DNA of 34,114 nt. It comes from CAXYVC01 sp964292295. Lineage in GTDB: Bacteria; Acidobacteriota; Holophagae; Holophagales; Holophagaceae. The position numbers and the translations under genes are program-made. The stretch is taken from the NCBI GenBank assembly GCA_964292295.1, contig CAXYVC010000021.1:1-34114 (forward strand), in the 5' to 3' direction. How positions within the stretch are numbered: position 1 is the first letter of the stretch; every line of letters begins with the position of its first letter. Below the pieces are notes generated by a model. It saw only the letters and a program-made list of their open reading frames with translations, searched no databases and had not been told where the DNA came from. Shown one piece after another: positions 15,690 through 22,232 of the stretch.

Positions 15690-17873
15690 ATGCTGCCCAA
15701 GACCCTCCAGCGCTACCTGCTCCGGCGATGGTCCGTGCCCTTTCTGGGAGCCCTTCTTTTCTATGGCGGGCTGATCCTGGCCCAGCAGCTCGTGGCCCTA
15801 TCCAAGGAGATCTTCGCCCAGGGGGCTCCGGTGCGCTGGATCTTTCCCCTGCTGGCCACGACGCTCCCCGAGACTTTCGCCATGGTGCTGCCCATGGCCG
15901 CCGTCCTGGGTGGCCTGATGGGAACCCAGCAGCTCTCCGAGAGTTCCGAGGTGGTGGCGGCCCAGGGACTGGGCGTGGGCGGACGGGTGCTCGTGCGCCC
16001 CTGGGTTGTCCTTGCGCTCCTGATCCTGGCCGTCGGAAGCCTGAATGCCCACCTGGCCGTGCCCTGGGCCAGTCGCATCCAGGAGCGCATGAAAAGCGAA
16101 ATGCTGGAAGAGGCCAAGAACCGCTTCCTGCGTCCCGGCGCCCCCCCGTGGTTCCCGCCGGATTCCCCCCAGCACGCCCTGTGGATGGCTCCCGACGGCT
16201 GTGTCCACGTGCTTGAGAGCAACCCGGAGTTTGTTCAGCACCTCGTGGCCAAGCGCATGAGTTGGGCCCAGCAGAATAAGGATGTCGAGAATTCGAGCCT
16301 AGGTGTTCACCTGGAAGATATTACTGGAACGCTGTACCAGCGCGCGGAGGCGCGGGTGGTCCACCTGCGCCAACAGAGCCAGACCCTGCGCTTCGACTTT
16401 GCCCGGAGCACTTCCATTCTCCCTCCGACGCCCGTGCGCTATCTGGGCACGCGCGAGGTCTTCCGACACGGGGGGGTGGCCGGATGGGTCGAGCTCAGCC
16501 GCCGCGTCACCCTGCCCATCGCCGGCGCCGCCTTGTTGCTGCTGGGGATTGCCTTCGGTTTGGGGCACCCCCGCTTCCAGCGCGGAGGGGCGATCCTGAA
16601 AAGCATCGCCGTCATCCTGGCGTATTACCTTCTCCTCAAGATCACCGAGGGCTTGGCCAGCGCCAAGAGCCCTCGAACATTCGTCCTGATGTTTCTGCCC
16701 CCATGGGTTTTCCTTGGTGTTGGTGTCTGGCTTTTCCGTCGACGCCTCCACCCCCACCACAGCCACCCGGGCTTCTTTGCCCCCCTGGGGAGGGCGTGGA
16801 AGGCCTGCGTGACTGCCGCGGGTATGGCCTGGAGTCGCGTGGCCTCGCGGGACCGCCTGGCTTCCCGCCATAGCCGTGAGCATCATGCCCTGGGCAAGTG
16901 GACCCGGAGGTTGTGGTGGCGCAACTGGGGTGCCGTGATGGGCACCTTTCTGACCCTGTTCGCCCTGGTGGAATACGCCAACATGGCAGCAAGCATCTCT
17001 AAGCATCACACCTCGCTATGGGTCTTTCTTCGATACCTCTTCTGGGCCCTCCCGCCCTTCCTGGCGGTGGTGCTCCCCCTGGCCTTCCTGCTGGGGGCGG
17101 TCATGGCCTTCGCCGAGGTTTCCATGTCCCGAGAGTGGGGTGCCCTCAAGGCCGGAGGGGTCAGCCTGGTGCAGTGGATCGGTGTTGCCGCGCCCGCCTG
17201 GGGGCTCGTCCTAGGGGGAACACTGGTGCTTCAGGTCTTCCTGGCACCTGTCGCAGCGCGTGAATCCCGCGTGGTTTCCAGACAGATCCTGCATAAATCG
17301 GACAAACGTCCGGCCACGAAACCCTGGATGCACCTGGGAGGAACGGGTGTCGTCTGGCACCTGGAGGGCAAGGAACGCTGGGGCTTCCCCTTGAAGGATC
17401 CAGGAACCGCTCCGGCCATCCTCCACTGGAAGCTCGAGGACCTTCGCGCCCGGGCACTGGCCTGGGACGGGGAAACGCTCGTGCCTGGCCCGGAGGCCGA
17501 GGATCTCTTCCCGGATCGTGCCCTTCGCGTTTCAGACAAGGCCGAGCATGCGACAACGCTGGACCTCTTCCACTGGCAGCGCTGGGCGCCGGACCCAGAG
17601 CGGGCAACCCTTCTGTGGCAGCGCCTGCTGGGATGGCTTGCCGGCCCCATCCTCCTTTTTGCCGCCCTTTCTCGCGCCTTCCCTTCCCCCCGGAACGGGC
17701 GCGGCCAGTCCCTGGGCTATGCCCTGGTCCTGGGGCTCTTTTTCCTGGGGGCCCAGGCGCTGTTCAGTGGGGCCGCCAAGGCTGGGGAACTCCCCGCCTG
17801 CTGGGGGGTTCTCGCTCCGATGGCCCTGATCTTTTCCTTAGGCCTCTTGGGTCTGCACCGCCTGCGCACCTGA
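15690..17873 (+). CDS. Fused LptF-LptG LPS export permease
   Basis: Inner-membrane permease (727 residues) carrying two complete YjgP/YjgQ (LptF/LptG) modules in one chain. Each normal LptF or LptG is about 350-390 residues. Module 1 (about 1-350) opens with LPKTLQRYLLRRWSVPFLGALLF, has three N-terminal helices, a periplasmic beta-rich domain (about 130-265) and three C-terminal helices. A basic linker follows (about 350-410). Module 2 (about 410-727) repeats the plan: WGAVMGTFLTLFALVEYANMA, PLAFLLGAVMAFAEVSMSREWGALKAGG, a periplasmic domain and final helices. SESSEVVAAQGLG and SMSREWGALKAGG are the two coupling-helix regions expected to contact LptB. The Shine-Dalgarno sequence is weak. A strong hairpin terminator follows. 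The permease would pair with the LptB at 10070. Confidence 0.87.
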   Translation: MLPKTLQRYLLRRWSVPFLGALLFYGGLILAQQLVALSKEIFAQGAPVRWIFPLLATTLPETFAMVLPMAAVLGGLMGTQQLSESSEVVAAQGLGVGGRVLVRPWVVLALLILAVGSLNAHLAVPWASRIQERMKSEMLEEAKNRFLRPGAPPWFPPDSPQHALWMAPDGCVHVLESNPEFVQHLVAKRMSWAQQNKDVENSSLGVHLEDITGTLYQRAEARVVHLRQQSQTLRFDFARSTSILPPTPVRYLGTREVFRHGGVAGWVELSRRVTLPIAGAALLLLGIAFGLGHPRFQRGGAILKSIAVILAYYLLLKITEGLASAKSPRTFVLMFLPPWVFLGVGVWLFRRRLHPHHSHPGFFAPLGRAWKACVTAAGMAWSRVASRDRLASRHSREHHALGKWTRRLWWRNWGAVMGTFLTLFALVEYANMAASISKHHTSLWVFLRYLFWALPPFLAVVLPLAFLLGAVMAFAEVSMSREWGALKAGGVSLVQWIGVAAPAWGLVLGGTLVLQVFLAPVAARESRVVSRQILHKSDKRPATKPWMHLGGTGVVWHLEGKERWGFPLKDPGTAPAILHWKLEDLRARALAWDGETLVPGPEAEDLFPDRALRVSDKAEHATTLDLFHWQRWAPDPERATLLWQRLLGWLAGPILLFAALSRAFPSPRNGRGQSLGYALVLGLFFLGAQALFSGAAKAGELPACWGVLAPMALIFSLGLLGLHRLRT

Positions 17874-17889
17874 AGACGAGCTTGGGGAG

Positions 17890-17918
17890 GGTCGGCAAGG
17901 GCATTCCTTGCCGACCTT
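17890..17918 (+). terminator. Hairpin terminator after lptFG
   Basis: Perfect 11-bp stem GGTCGGCAAGG / CCTTGCCGACC with loop GCATT, 17 bases after the lptFG stop. The T-tract is poor (TTGCCCTTTC), so Rho may assist. Confidence 0.7.
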
Positions 17919-18077
17919 GCCCTTTCGGCGAGAGAACTCAAAGTCCGGATGCACTTTTTTCCCTGCCGTCCGAAGCATCCTCCCCGCACACGGCGAAGCG
18001 CACCATGAAGCTAAGTCGAATCAAAGCGCGAAGTGGTGTGGGTTCCTGATCCGGGCATGGTCCAGGGACTCGGGATC
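17919..18077. other. Flagellin upstream region
   Basis: About 160 bases without a convincing gene. It holds a T-run (ACTTTTTTCCC), a GGATGC/GCATCC dyad with a 20-base loop (about 17945-17980) and a 14-codon frame from 18005 without a good ribosome site. This is where enhancer sites for a sigma-54 activator would be expected, but I cannot identify one. Confidence 0.4.
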
Positions 18078-18093
18078 TGGCATGAGGGATGCC
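18078..18093 (+). promoter_or_regulatory. Sigma-54-type (-24/-12) promoter of the flagellin gene
   Basis: TGGCATGAGGGATGCC matches the consensus TGGCACG-N4-TTGC with the invariant GG (18079-18080) and GC (18091-18092) exactly ten bases apart. Transcription would start near 18104, just before the ribosome site AGGGAGGA and the ATG at 18118. The element is also a perfect GGCAT-N5-ATGCC inverted repeat, so a protein-binding dyad is an alternative reading. Confidence 0.65.
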
Positions 18094-18117
18094 CCTGGGC
18101 CGGCAGGGAGGACCACC

Positions 18118-18933
18118 ATGGCATCCATTCTGAACAACGTCGCCGCTCTGGGCGCATCACGCCAACTGAGCATCACGAACCGCGATCTCGAACGCACCAT
18201 CGAGCGCCTCACCACGGGGCGCCGCATCAACCGAGCCTCGGACGACGCCGCAGGCCTGGGCATCAGCAACCGCCTGGGGGCGGACATTCGCATTGCCGCC
18301 CAGGGCAAGCGGAACGCCAACGATGGCATCAGCTACCTGCAGGTGGCGGATGGCGTGCTGGACGAGGTGACGAACCTGCTCACCCGCGCCGCCGAGCTGA
18401 CGGAGCAGGCCAAGACCGGCACCATCAGCGACTCCAACCGCGCCTTCCTGGATGCGGAATTCCAGAACATCATCCGCTCCATGGCGGACATCGGCATCAA
18501 TACCAAGTTCAACGGACAGCAGATCTTCGGCTACAGCTCCACGGTGAGCGTGGGCACCTTCTCCGCCGTGGGCATCACCGTGGCCACCATCTCCACCAGC
18601 GCCACCCAGGTGCTCGGCATGGCGGCGGCTACCAACAACCTGCTCACCGTCACCGCGGCTGACACCGTGCAGACCCTCGTCGCCTCGGCCCTCGATTCGG
18701 TGAGCGCCGTCCGGGCCTCCATCGGCGCGGCCCAGCAGCAGCTCACCGCCATCAGCAACTCCCTGGGCATCCAGGTGGAGAACTTCACCTCGGCCTACAG
18801 CCAGATCCGGGACGCGAACATTTCGGATGAGGTGGTGAACCTCACCAAGTTCCAGATCCTCACCCAGTCCGGTACCAGCGCCCTGGGCCAGGCCAACCAG
18901 GCCACCCAGAGCATCCTGCAGCTGCTGCAGTAG
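18118..18933 (+). CDS. fliC: Flagellin
   Basis: Structural subunit of the flagellar filament (271 residues), exported by the flagellar type III system. The N-terminal D0/D1 region (1 to about 140) shows NNVAALGASRQLSITNRDLERTIERLTTGRRINRASDDAAGLGIS. The C-terminal D1/D0 region (about 185-271) shows VSAVRASIGAAQQQLTAISNSL and ends with ALGQANQATQSILQLLQ. Only about 45 Ser/Thr/Ala-rich residues lie between them, so the surface-exposed D2/D3 domains are essentially absent. The start at 18118 has AGGGAGGA six bases upstream; a longer in-frame start at 17908 would run through the promoter. The sigma-54-type element at 18078 and rpoN in the window suggest RpoN control. It is a single gene with its own terminator; no other flagellar genes are nearby. 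Confidence 0.95.
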   Translation: MASILNNVAALGASRQLSITNRDLERTIERLTTGRRINRASDDAAGLGISNRLGADIRIAAQGKRNANDGISYLQVADGVLDEVTNLLTRAAELTEQAKTGTISDSNRAFLDAEFQNIIRSMADIGINTKFNGQQIFGYSSTVSVGTFSAVGITVATISTSATQVLGMAAATNNLLTVTAADTVQTLVASALDSVSAVRASIGAAQQQLTAISNSLGIQVENFTSAYSQIRDANISDEVVNLTKFQILTQSGTSALGQANQATQSILQLLQ

Positions 18934-18941
18934 GGGTCCAT

Positions 18942-19036
18942 CGCGCCCCCAAGGCGCGTGCGGGCCGGAAGGACTCCGATCCATCCGGCTTGCCTGGGAC
19001 CCTCCCTCCCGCAGCAAGGTCGGAGTTCCGGCCCGC
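18942..19036 (+). other. Structured 3' region of the flagellin transcript
   Basis: Two hairpins precede the terminator. The first is CGCGCC-CCCAA-GGCGCG (18942-18958). The second, longer one (18960-19036) pairs GCGGGCCGGAA with TTCCGGCCCGC, continues after a 3-base bulge with CTCCGA/TCGGAG, and has an inner CTTGC/GCAAG stem. It may protect the mRNA or be the body of a 3'-derived small RNA. Confidence 0.55.
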
Positions 19037-19043
19037 ATTTCCG

Positions 19044-19070
19044 GCCCCGCGGATTCCCGCGGGGCTTTTT
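19044..19070 (+). terminator. Rho-independent terminator after flagellin
   Basis: Perfect 9-bp stem GCCCCGCGG / CCGCGGGGC with loop ATTC, immediately followed by TTTTT. A textbook terminator for the flagellin unit. Confidence 0.92.
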
Positions 19071-19103
19071 CTGCGTGTGACCCGCGCCACCGGGCGGCAC
19101 CGC

Positions 19104-19109
19104 TAGGAT
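19104..19109 (+). promoter_or_regulatory. Candidate -10 element of the membrane-protein gene
   Basis: TAGGAT lies 26 bases before the ATG at 19136 and after the flagellin terminator. No clear -35. Confidence 0.35.
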
Positions 19110-19135
19110 GGGCCCTCACGACCGGGAGAGGCGGC

Positions 19136-19672
19136 ATGACGGGATACGTACAACTGGTTCAGGCGCATCCGATGGCCTCGGCCGCGCTGCAGTTCGCGAT
19201 CCTCGGAACCCTGGGTGAAGTGCTCGCCGCGAGCCTCCGTCGCCGCCAGGCGGCGCTGCCCTGCACCTTCCCCCAGCTGCTCTGGAAGGTTGTCGCCTGG
19301 GCCCTGCTAGGCCTGGTGATCAAGATCGGCTTCACGGGCATGAAGGGGTTCACGGAGGCCCTGCTGGCGAAGGGCCTGCTTCCCGGCTTCGTGGCCCGCC
19401 ACGGGGTGGCCCACGCCTTTGCCGTGTCCCTGTGCACCAATGTCTTCTTCGGGCCGCAGATGATGGCCTTCCACCGCATCGAGGACAACCTCATCCTCCG
19501 GGAGAAGGGTTTCCAGGGCATCACCCGGGCGTGGTGGACCCTCGTGTGGTTCTGGATCCCCGCGCACACCGTGACCTTCAGCCTCCCGCCGGACTTCCAG
19601 ATCGGCCTTGCCGCCCTCTGGGGCCTGGTTCTGGGCGTGCTGCTGGGGCTCGCCAAGCCCGCCCGGGCCTAA
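19136..19672 (+). CDS. Conserved small integral membrane protein, function unknown
   Basis: I do not recognise this protein with certainty. It has 178 residues with about four hydrophobic segments: around LQFAILGTLGEVLAA, LLWKVVAWALLGLVIKIGF, VAHAFAVSLCTNVFFGPQMM, and a C-terminal pair around WWTLVWFWIPAHTVTFSL and AALWGLVLGVLLGLA. The central NVFFGPQMMAFHRIEDNLI and the WxxVWFWIPAH stretch are the most distinctive parts. They faintly recall bacterial relatives of the Mpv17/PMP22 family, which is only a hint. The start has GGGAGAGG seven bases upstream. The CoaE fusion gene begins 23 bases after its stop, so the two may be co-transcribed. Confidence 0.75.
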   Translation: MTGYVQLVQAHPMASAALQFAILGTLGEVLAASLRRRQAALPCTFPQLLWKVVAWALLGLVIKIGFTGMKGFTEALLAKGLLPGFVARHGVAHAFAVSLCTNVFFGPQMMAFHRIEDNLILREKGFQGITRAWWTLVWFWIPAHTVTFSLPPDFQIGLAALWGLVLGVLLGLAKPARA

Positions 19673-19682
19673 AAAAAGCCCC

Positions 19683-19688
19683 TATCCT
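19683..19688 (+). promoter_or_regulatory. Possible leaderless-type -10 element of the CoaE fusion gene
   Basis: TATCCT ends seven bases before the ATG at 19696, the spacing expected if transcription starts at the ATG itself. GGGAG in the gap could instead be a ribosome site on a transcript from the upstream gene. Confidence 0.35.
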
Positions 19689-19695
19689 GGGAGCC

Positions 19696-21717
19696 ATGCA
19701 CTTCCAGGACCTGCCCTTCCCCGTGCTCGGCCTCTCCGGCGGCATCGCCTCGGGCAAGAGCCACGTGGGGCGTCTGCTCCAGGCCCGGGGCTGGGTGCTG
19801 CTGGACGCGGACGCGGCGGCCCGGGAGGTGGTGGCCCCGGGAACCCCTGGGCTGAAGGCGCTGGTGGGGGCCTTCGGGACCGGCATCCTGGACGGGACCG
19901 GCGCCCTGGATCGGGGGGCCCTTGCCGCGCGGGTCTTCGCGGATCCCGCCAGCCGCGCGACCCTGGAGGCCCTGCTCCACCCCCGCATCGAGACCCACCT
20001 GGAGGGCGCGCTGTGGGCCCTGCCTCCGGACACACGGGGAGCCGTGCTGGACGCGGCCCTGTGGGTGGAGCGGAGCCGGGCCCACGCCTTCGACGCCTTC
20101 TGGGTGGTGCGGGCCCCGGAAGACCTGAGGCTCCGGCGAATCCGCCAGCGGGATGGGCTGGACGAGTCTGCCGCTCGGGCCCGCCTGGACGCCCAGACCA
20201 CGGATGCGGAGCGGATGCTCCACGCGGATCGCGTGTTCGAGAACGACGGCCGGGACCTGGAAGCGGCGCTCACCCGGGCCGAGGCGGAACTCCTGGATAC
20301 GTGGCGCGCGCGGCGGGCAGAGCGCTGGCCCCTGGCCCCTCCGCCCATCCCTCCAGAGGTGCTGAGAGAACTCCTGGGGCTTCTGCTCTCCGGGGGCGGG
20401 GACCTGGCGGAGATCTTCCTGGAGCACCGGTGTGGAACCCGACTTGAGGCGAAGGATGGACGCCTGGAGGCGCCTGCGGGCATGGAACACTTCGGCGTCC
20501 GCCTGCGCCTCCTGCGGGAGGGGACGACCCACTTCACGGATCTCGGCCCCCCTTCCCCGGAAGCGCTGCACGAGGCGATCCGGAGCCTGGTCGGACCGGT
20601 CCCAGGCCCGCCTGTCTCCCTGCCGCCCCTGGTCTTCAGGGCACGGCCCACCCCCTGCCCCGTCCGCCGGCCCCCCGACGCCGTGCCCATGCCCGAGAAG
20701 GAAGGGCTGGTGCGGGCCGCACAGGCGGAGGCCCGGGCGGAAGGCGAGCGGCGCTGCCCGGGCGCCCTCCACCAGGTGGCCGTGCAGTACGAGGACAGCA
20801 TGCAGGAGGTCTGGATCGCCACCGCCCAGCGCGAAGGGACAGGCTGGACCTGCCGCCTCGCCTTCGACCGCCGGGTGCGGGGCCATCTGGGCGTGAAGGC
20901 CGCGGTTGAAAAGGGGAAGCCCCTCCAGGAGGGGGAGGAGAAGATCGGAGAAGCCAGGGGTTTCGAGCAGTTCACCGCTTCCCGGGTGGCCGGGATCGCC
21001 CGGGAAGCGGTGCGGCTGGCGCTCCAGGCGCTGGAGGGCCAGCCCGCCCCCGTCGGTGCCTTTCCCGTGCTGTTTTCCGGCCGCGCCGGGGAGACCGTGC
21101 TCCGCGCGGCCTGCCTCCCCGGCCTGGAGGCCGACCGGGTGCTGGCGGGGGCCAGTCCCGTCTCGGGGCGCCTGGGGGAACGGATCGCCGCTCCCTGCGT
21201 CACCCTCGTGGACGACGGTACGCTTCCCTTCCGCCTGGACAGCGCGGCCGTGGACGACGAAGGCGAGGCCACCCGCCGGGTGGTGCTCATCGAGAGGGGC
21301 ATCCTGAAGGGCTGCCTCCACTCCCGGCACACGGCCCGCGCGATGCAGGCCGCTCTTACGGGCAGCGGCCGGCAGGAGCCTGACGGGGGGCCGCCCCTGC
21401 CCCGCGGCAGGAATCCCTTCCTGGTTCCGGGCACCGAAACGCTGGAGGCGATCCTGCGCGATCTGGACCGCGGCCTTCTGGTGAAGCGCCTGGGGAGCGG
21501 CCAAATGGACCCGGCGACCGGCGCCTTCGTCTTCCCGGTCACCGAGGGTTACTGGGTGGAGGGCGGTCGGCTGGCCTACCCTGTGAGGAACGCCATCCTG
21601 GGCGGTTGCGGCCCCGAGGTGCTGGGCCGCCTCACGCGCATCGGCGCCTGCGACCCGGACCTGCCCAGTTTCCTTTGCTCCGCCCTCGCGGTGGGACGTA
21701 CGGAGGAGACGGAATGA
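19696..21717 (+). CDS. Dephospho-CoA kinase fused to a TldD/TldE-like domain
   Basis: One uninterrupted frame of 673 residues with two unrelated halves. Residues 1-205 are a complete dephospho-CoA kinase (CoaE), the last step of coenzyme A synthesis: P-loop GGIASGKS (15-22), DADAAAREVV, HPRIE, and lid RDGLDESAARARLDAQ. After a Pro-rich linker, residues about 215-670 follow the TldD/TldE (PmbA) fold: GGGDLAEIFLEHR, GVRLRLL, ASPVSGRLGERIAAPCVTLVDDG, DDEGEATRRVVLIERGILKG, FVFPVTEGYWVEGGRLAYPVRNAILGG. The HExxxH zinc site of TldD is replaced by RAACLP (470-475), so this half probably lacks peptidase activity and is TldE-like. The TldD-type C-terminal tail is also shortened. A separate in-frame start for the second half (a GTG near 20356) has no ribosome site. 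The stop overlaps the first macrodomain gene (ATGA). Confidence 0.85.
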   Translation: MHFQDLPFPVLGLSGGIASGKSHVGRLLQARGWVLLDADAAAREVVAPGTPGLKALVGAFGTGILDGTGALDRGALAARVFADPASRATLEALLHPRIETHLEGALWALPPDTRGAVLDAALWVERSRAHAFDAFWVVRAPEDLRLRRIRQRDGLDESAARARLDAQTTDAERMLHADRVFENDGRDLEAALTRAEAELLDTWRARRAERWPLAPPPIPPEVLRELLGLLLSGGGDLAEIFLEHRCGTRLEAKDGRLEAPAGMEHFGVRLRLLREGTTHFTDLGPPSPEALHEAIRSLVGPVPGPPVSLPPLVFRARPTPCPVRRPPDAVPMPEKEGLVRAAQAEARAEGERRCPGALHQVAVQYEDSMQEVWIATAQREGTGWTCRLAFDRRVRGHLGVKAAVEKGKPLQEGEEKIGEARGFEQFTASRVAGIAREAVRLALQALEGQPAPVGAFPVLFSGRAGETVLRAACLPGLEADRVLAGASPVSGRLGERIAAPCVTLVDDGTLPFRLDSAAVDDEGEATRRVVLIERGILKGCLHSRHTARAMQAALTGSGRQEPDGGPPLPRGRNPFLVPGTETLEAILRDLDRGLLVKRLGSGQMDPATGAFVFPVTEGYWVEGGRLAYPVRNAILGGCGPEVLGRLTRIGACDPDLPSFLCSALAVGRTEETE

Positions 21718-22232
21718 TGGCCCGCCTCGAGGTGATCCAGGCCGACCTCGCCGCCCTGGAGGTGGACGCCCTCGTCAACGCCGCCAACCCGCAACTGCTC
21801 CCGGGCGGCGGCGTGTGCGGGGCCATCCACCGGGCTTCGGGCCCGGAGCTGGCCGAAGCCTGTCGGCGGATCGGGGGCTGCCCCACCGGCCAGGCCCGCC
21901 TTACGCCAGGCTTCCGGCTGAAGGCGGCCTTCGTCATCCACGCGGTGGGGCCGGTCTGGCAGGGGGGAGGCGCGGGGGAAGACGAATTTTTAGCCAGTTG
22001 CTACCGGGAGAGCCTCCAGCTCGCCGCGGAACGGCAGCTGGCCAGCATCGCTTTCCCCGCGATCAGCACGGGAATTTACGGGTTCCCCGCCCCGCGGGCC
22101 GCGCGCATCGCGGTTGCGACGGTGCGCACCTTCCTGGAAGCGCAGCCTTGGCCGCTCCGGGTACTGCTGGTGGCCTATGATGCTGCCAGCTTCGCCACCC
22201 TGGCCGAAGCCCTGCGGGAGCGGAAGCCATGA
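21714..22232 (+). CDS. Macrodomain protein 1, canonical ADP-ribose-binding type
   Basis: Stand-alone macrodomain (172 residues) of the MacroD/YmdB-like type. It probably binds ADP-ribose and hydrolyses O-acetyl-ADP-ribose or ADP-ribosyl adducts. The ligand-binding elements are intact: VDALVNAANPQLLPGGGVCGAIHRASG (VNAAN at 21-25, glycine loop 31-36) and the phosphate-binding loop STGIYGFP (118-125). At the position where E. coli YmdB has a catalytic aspartate (GVDGAIH) this protein has Cys35 (GVCGAIH), so activity may differ. ATG 21714 overlaps the CoaE fusion stop; the ATG at 21717 is an equal alternative. The stop overlaps the second macrodomain gene (ATGA at 22229). Confidence 0.9.
   Translation: MMARLEVIQADLAALEVDALVNAANPQLLPGGGVCGAIHRASGPELAEACRRIGGCPTGQARLTPGFRLKAAFVIHAVGPVWQGGGAGEDEFLASCYRESLQLAAERQLASIAFPAISTGIYGFPAPRAARIAVATVRTFLEAQPWPLRVLLVAYDAASFATLAEALRERKP

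Noticed and set aside
18005..18049. A 14-codon frame upstream of flagellin
   Set aside because: No clear ribosome site, and it lies upstream of the predicted sigma-54 transcription start.
17908..18117. N-terminal extension of flagellin from an upstream ATG
   Set aside because: Flagellins begin directly with the D0 helix, and the extension would be read through the sigma-54 promoter and the ribosome site.
17919..18117. c-di-GMP riboswitch upstream of flagellin
   Set aside because: The conserved GEMM core sequence is not visible, and the predicted leader is only about 14 bases.
20356..21717. Separate gene for the TldD/E-like half starting at an internal GTG
   Set aside because: No Shine-Dalgarno sequence and no gap from the CoaE part; the uninterrupted frame favours a fusion. 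Kept only as an alternative.
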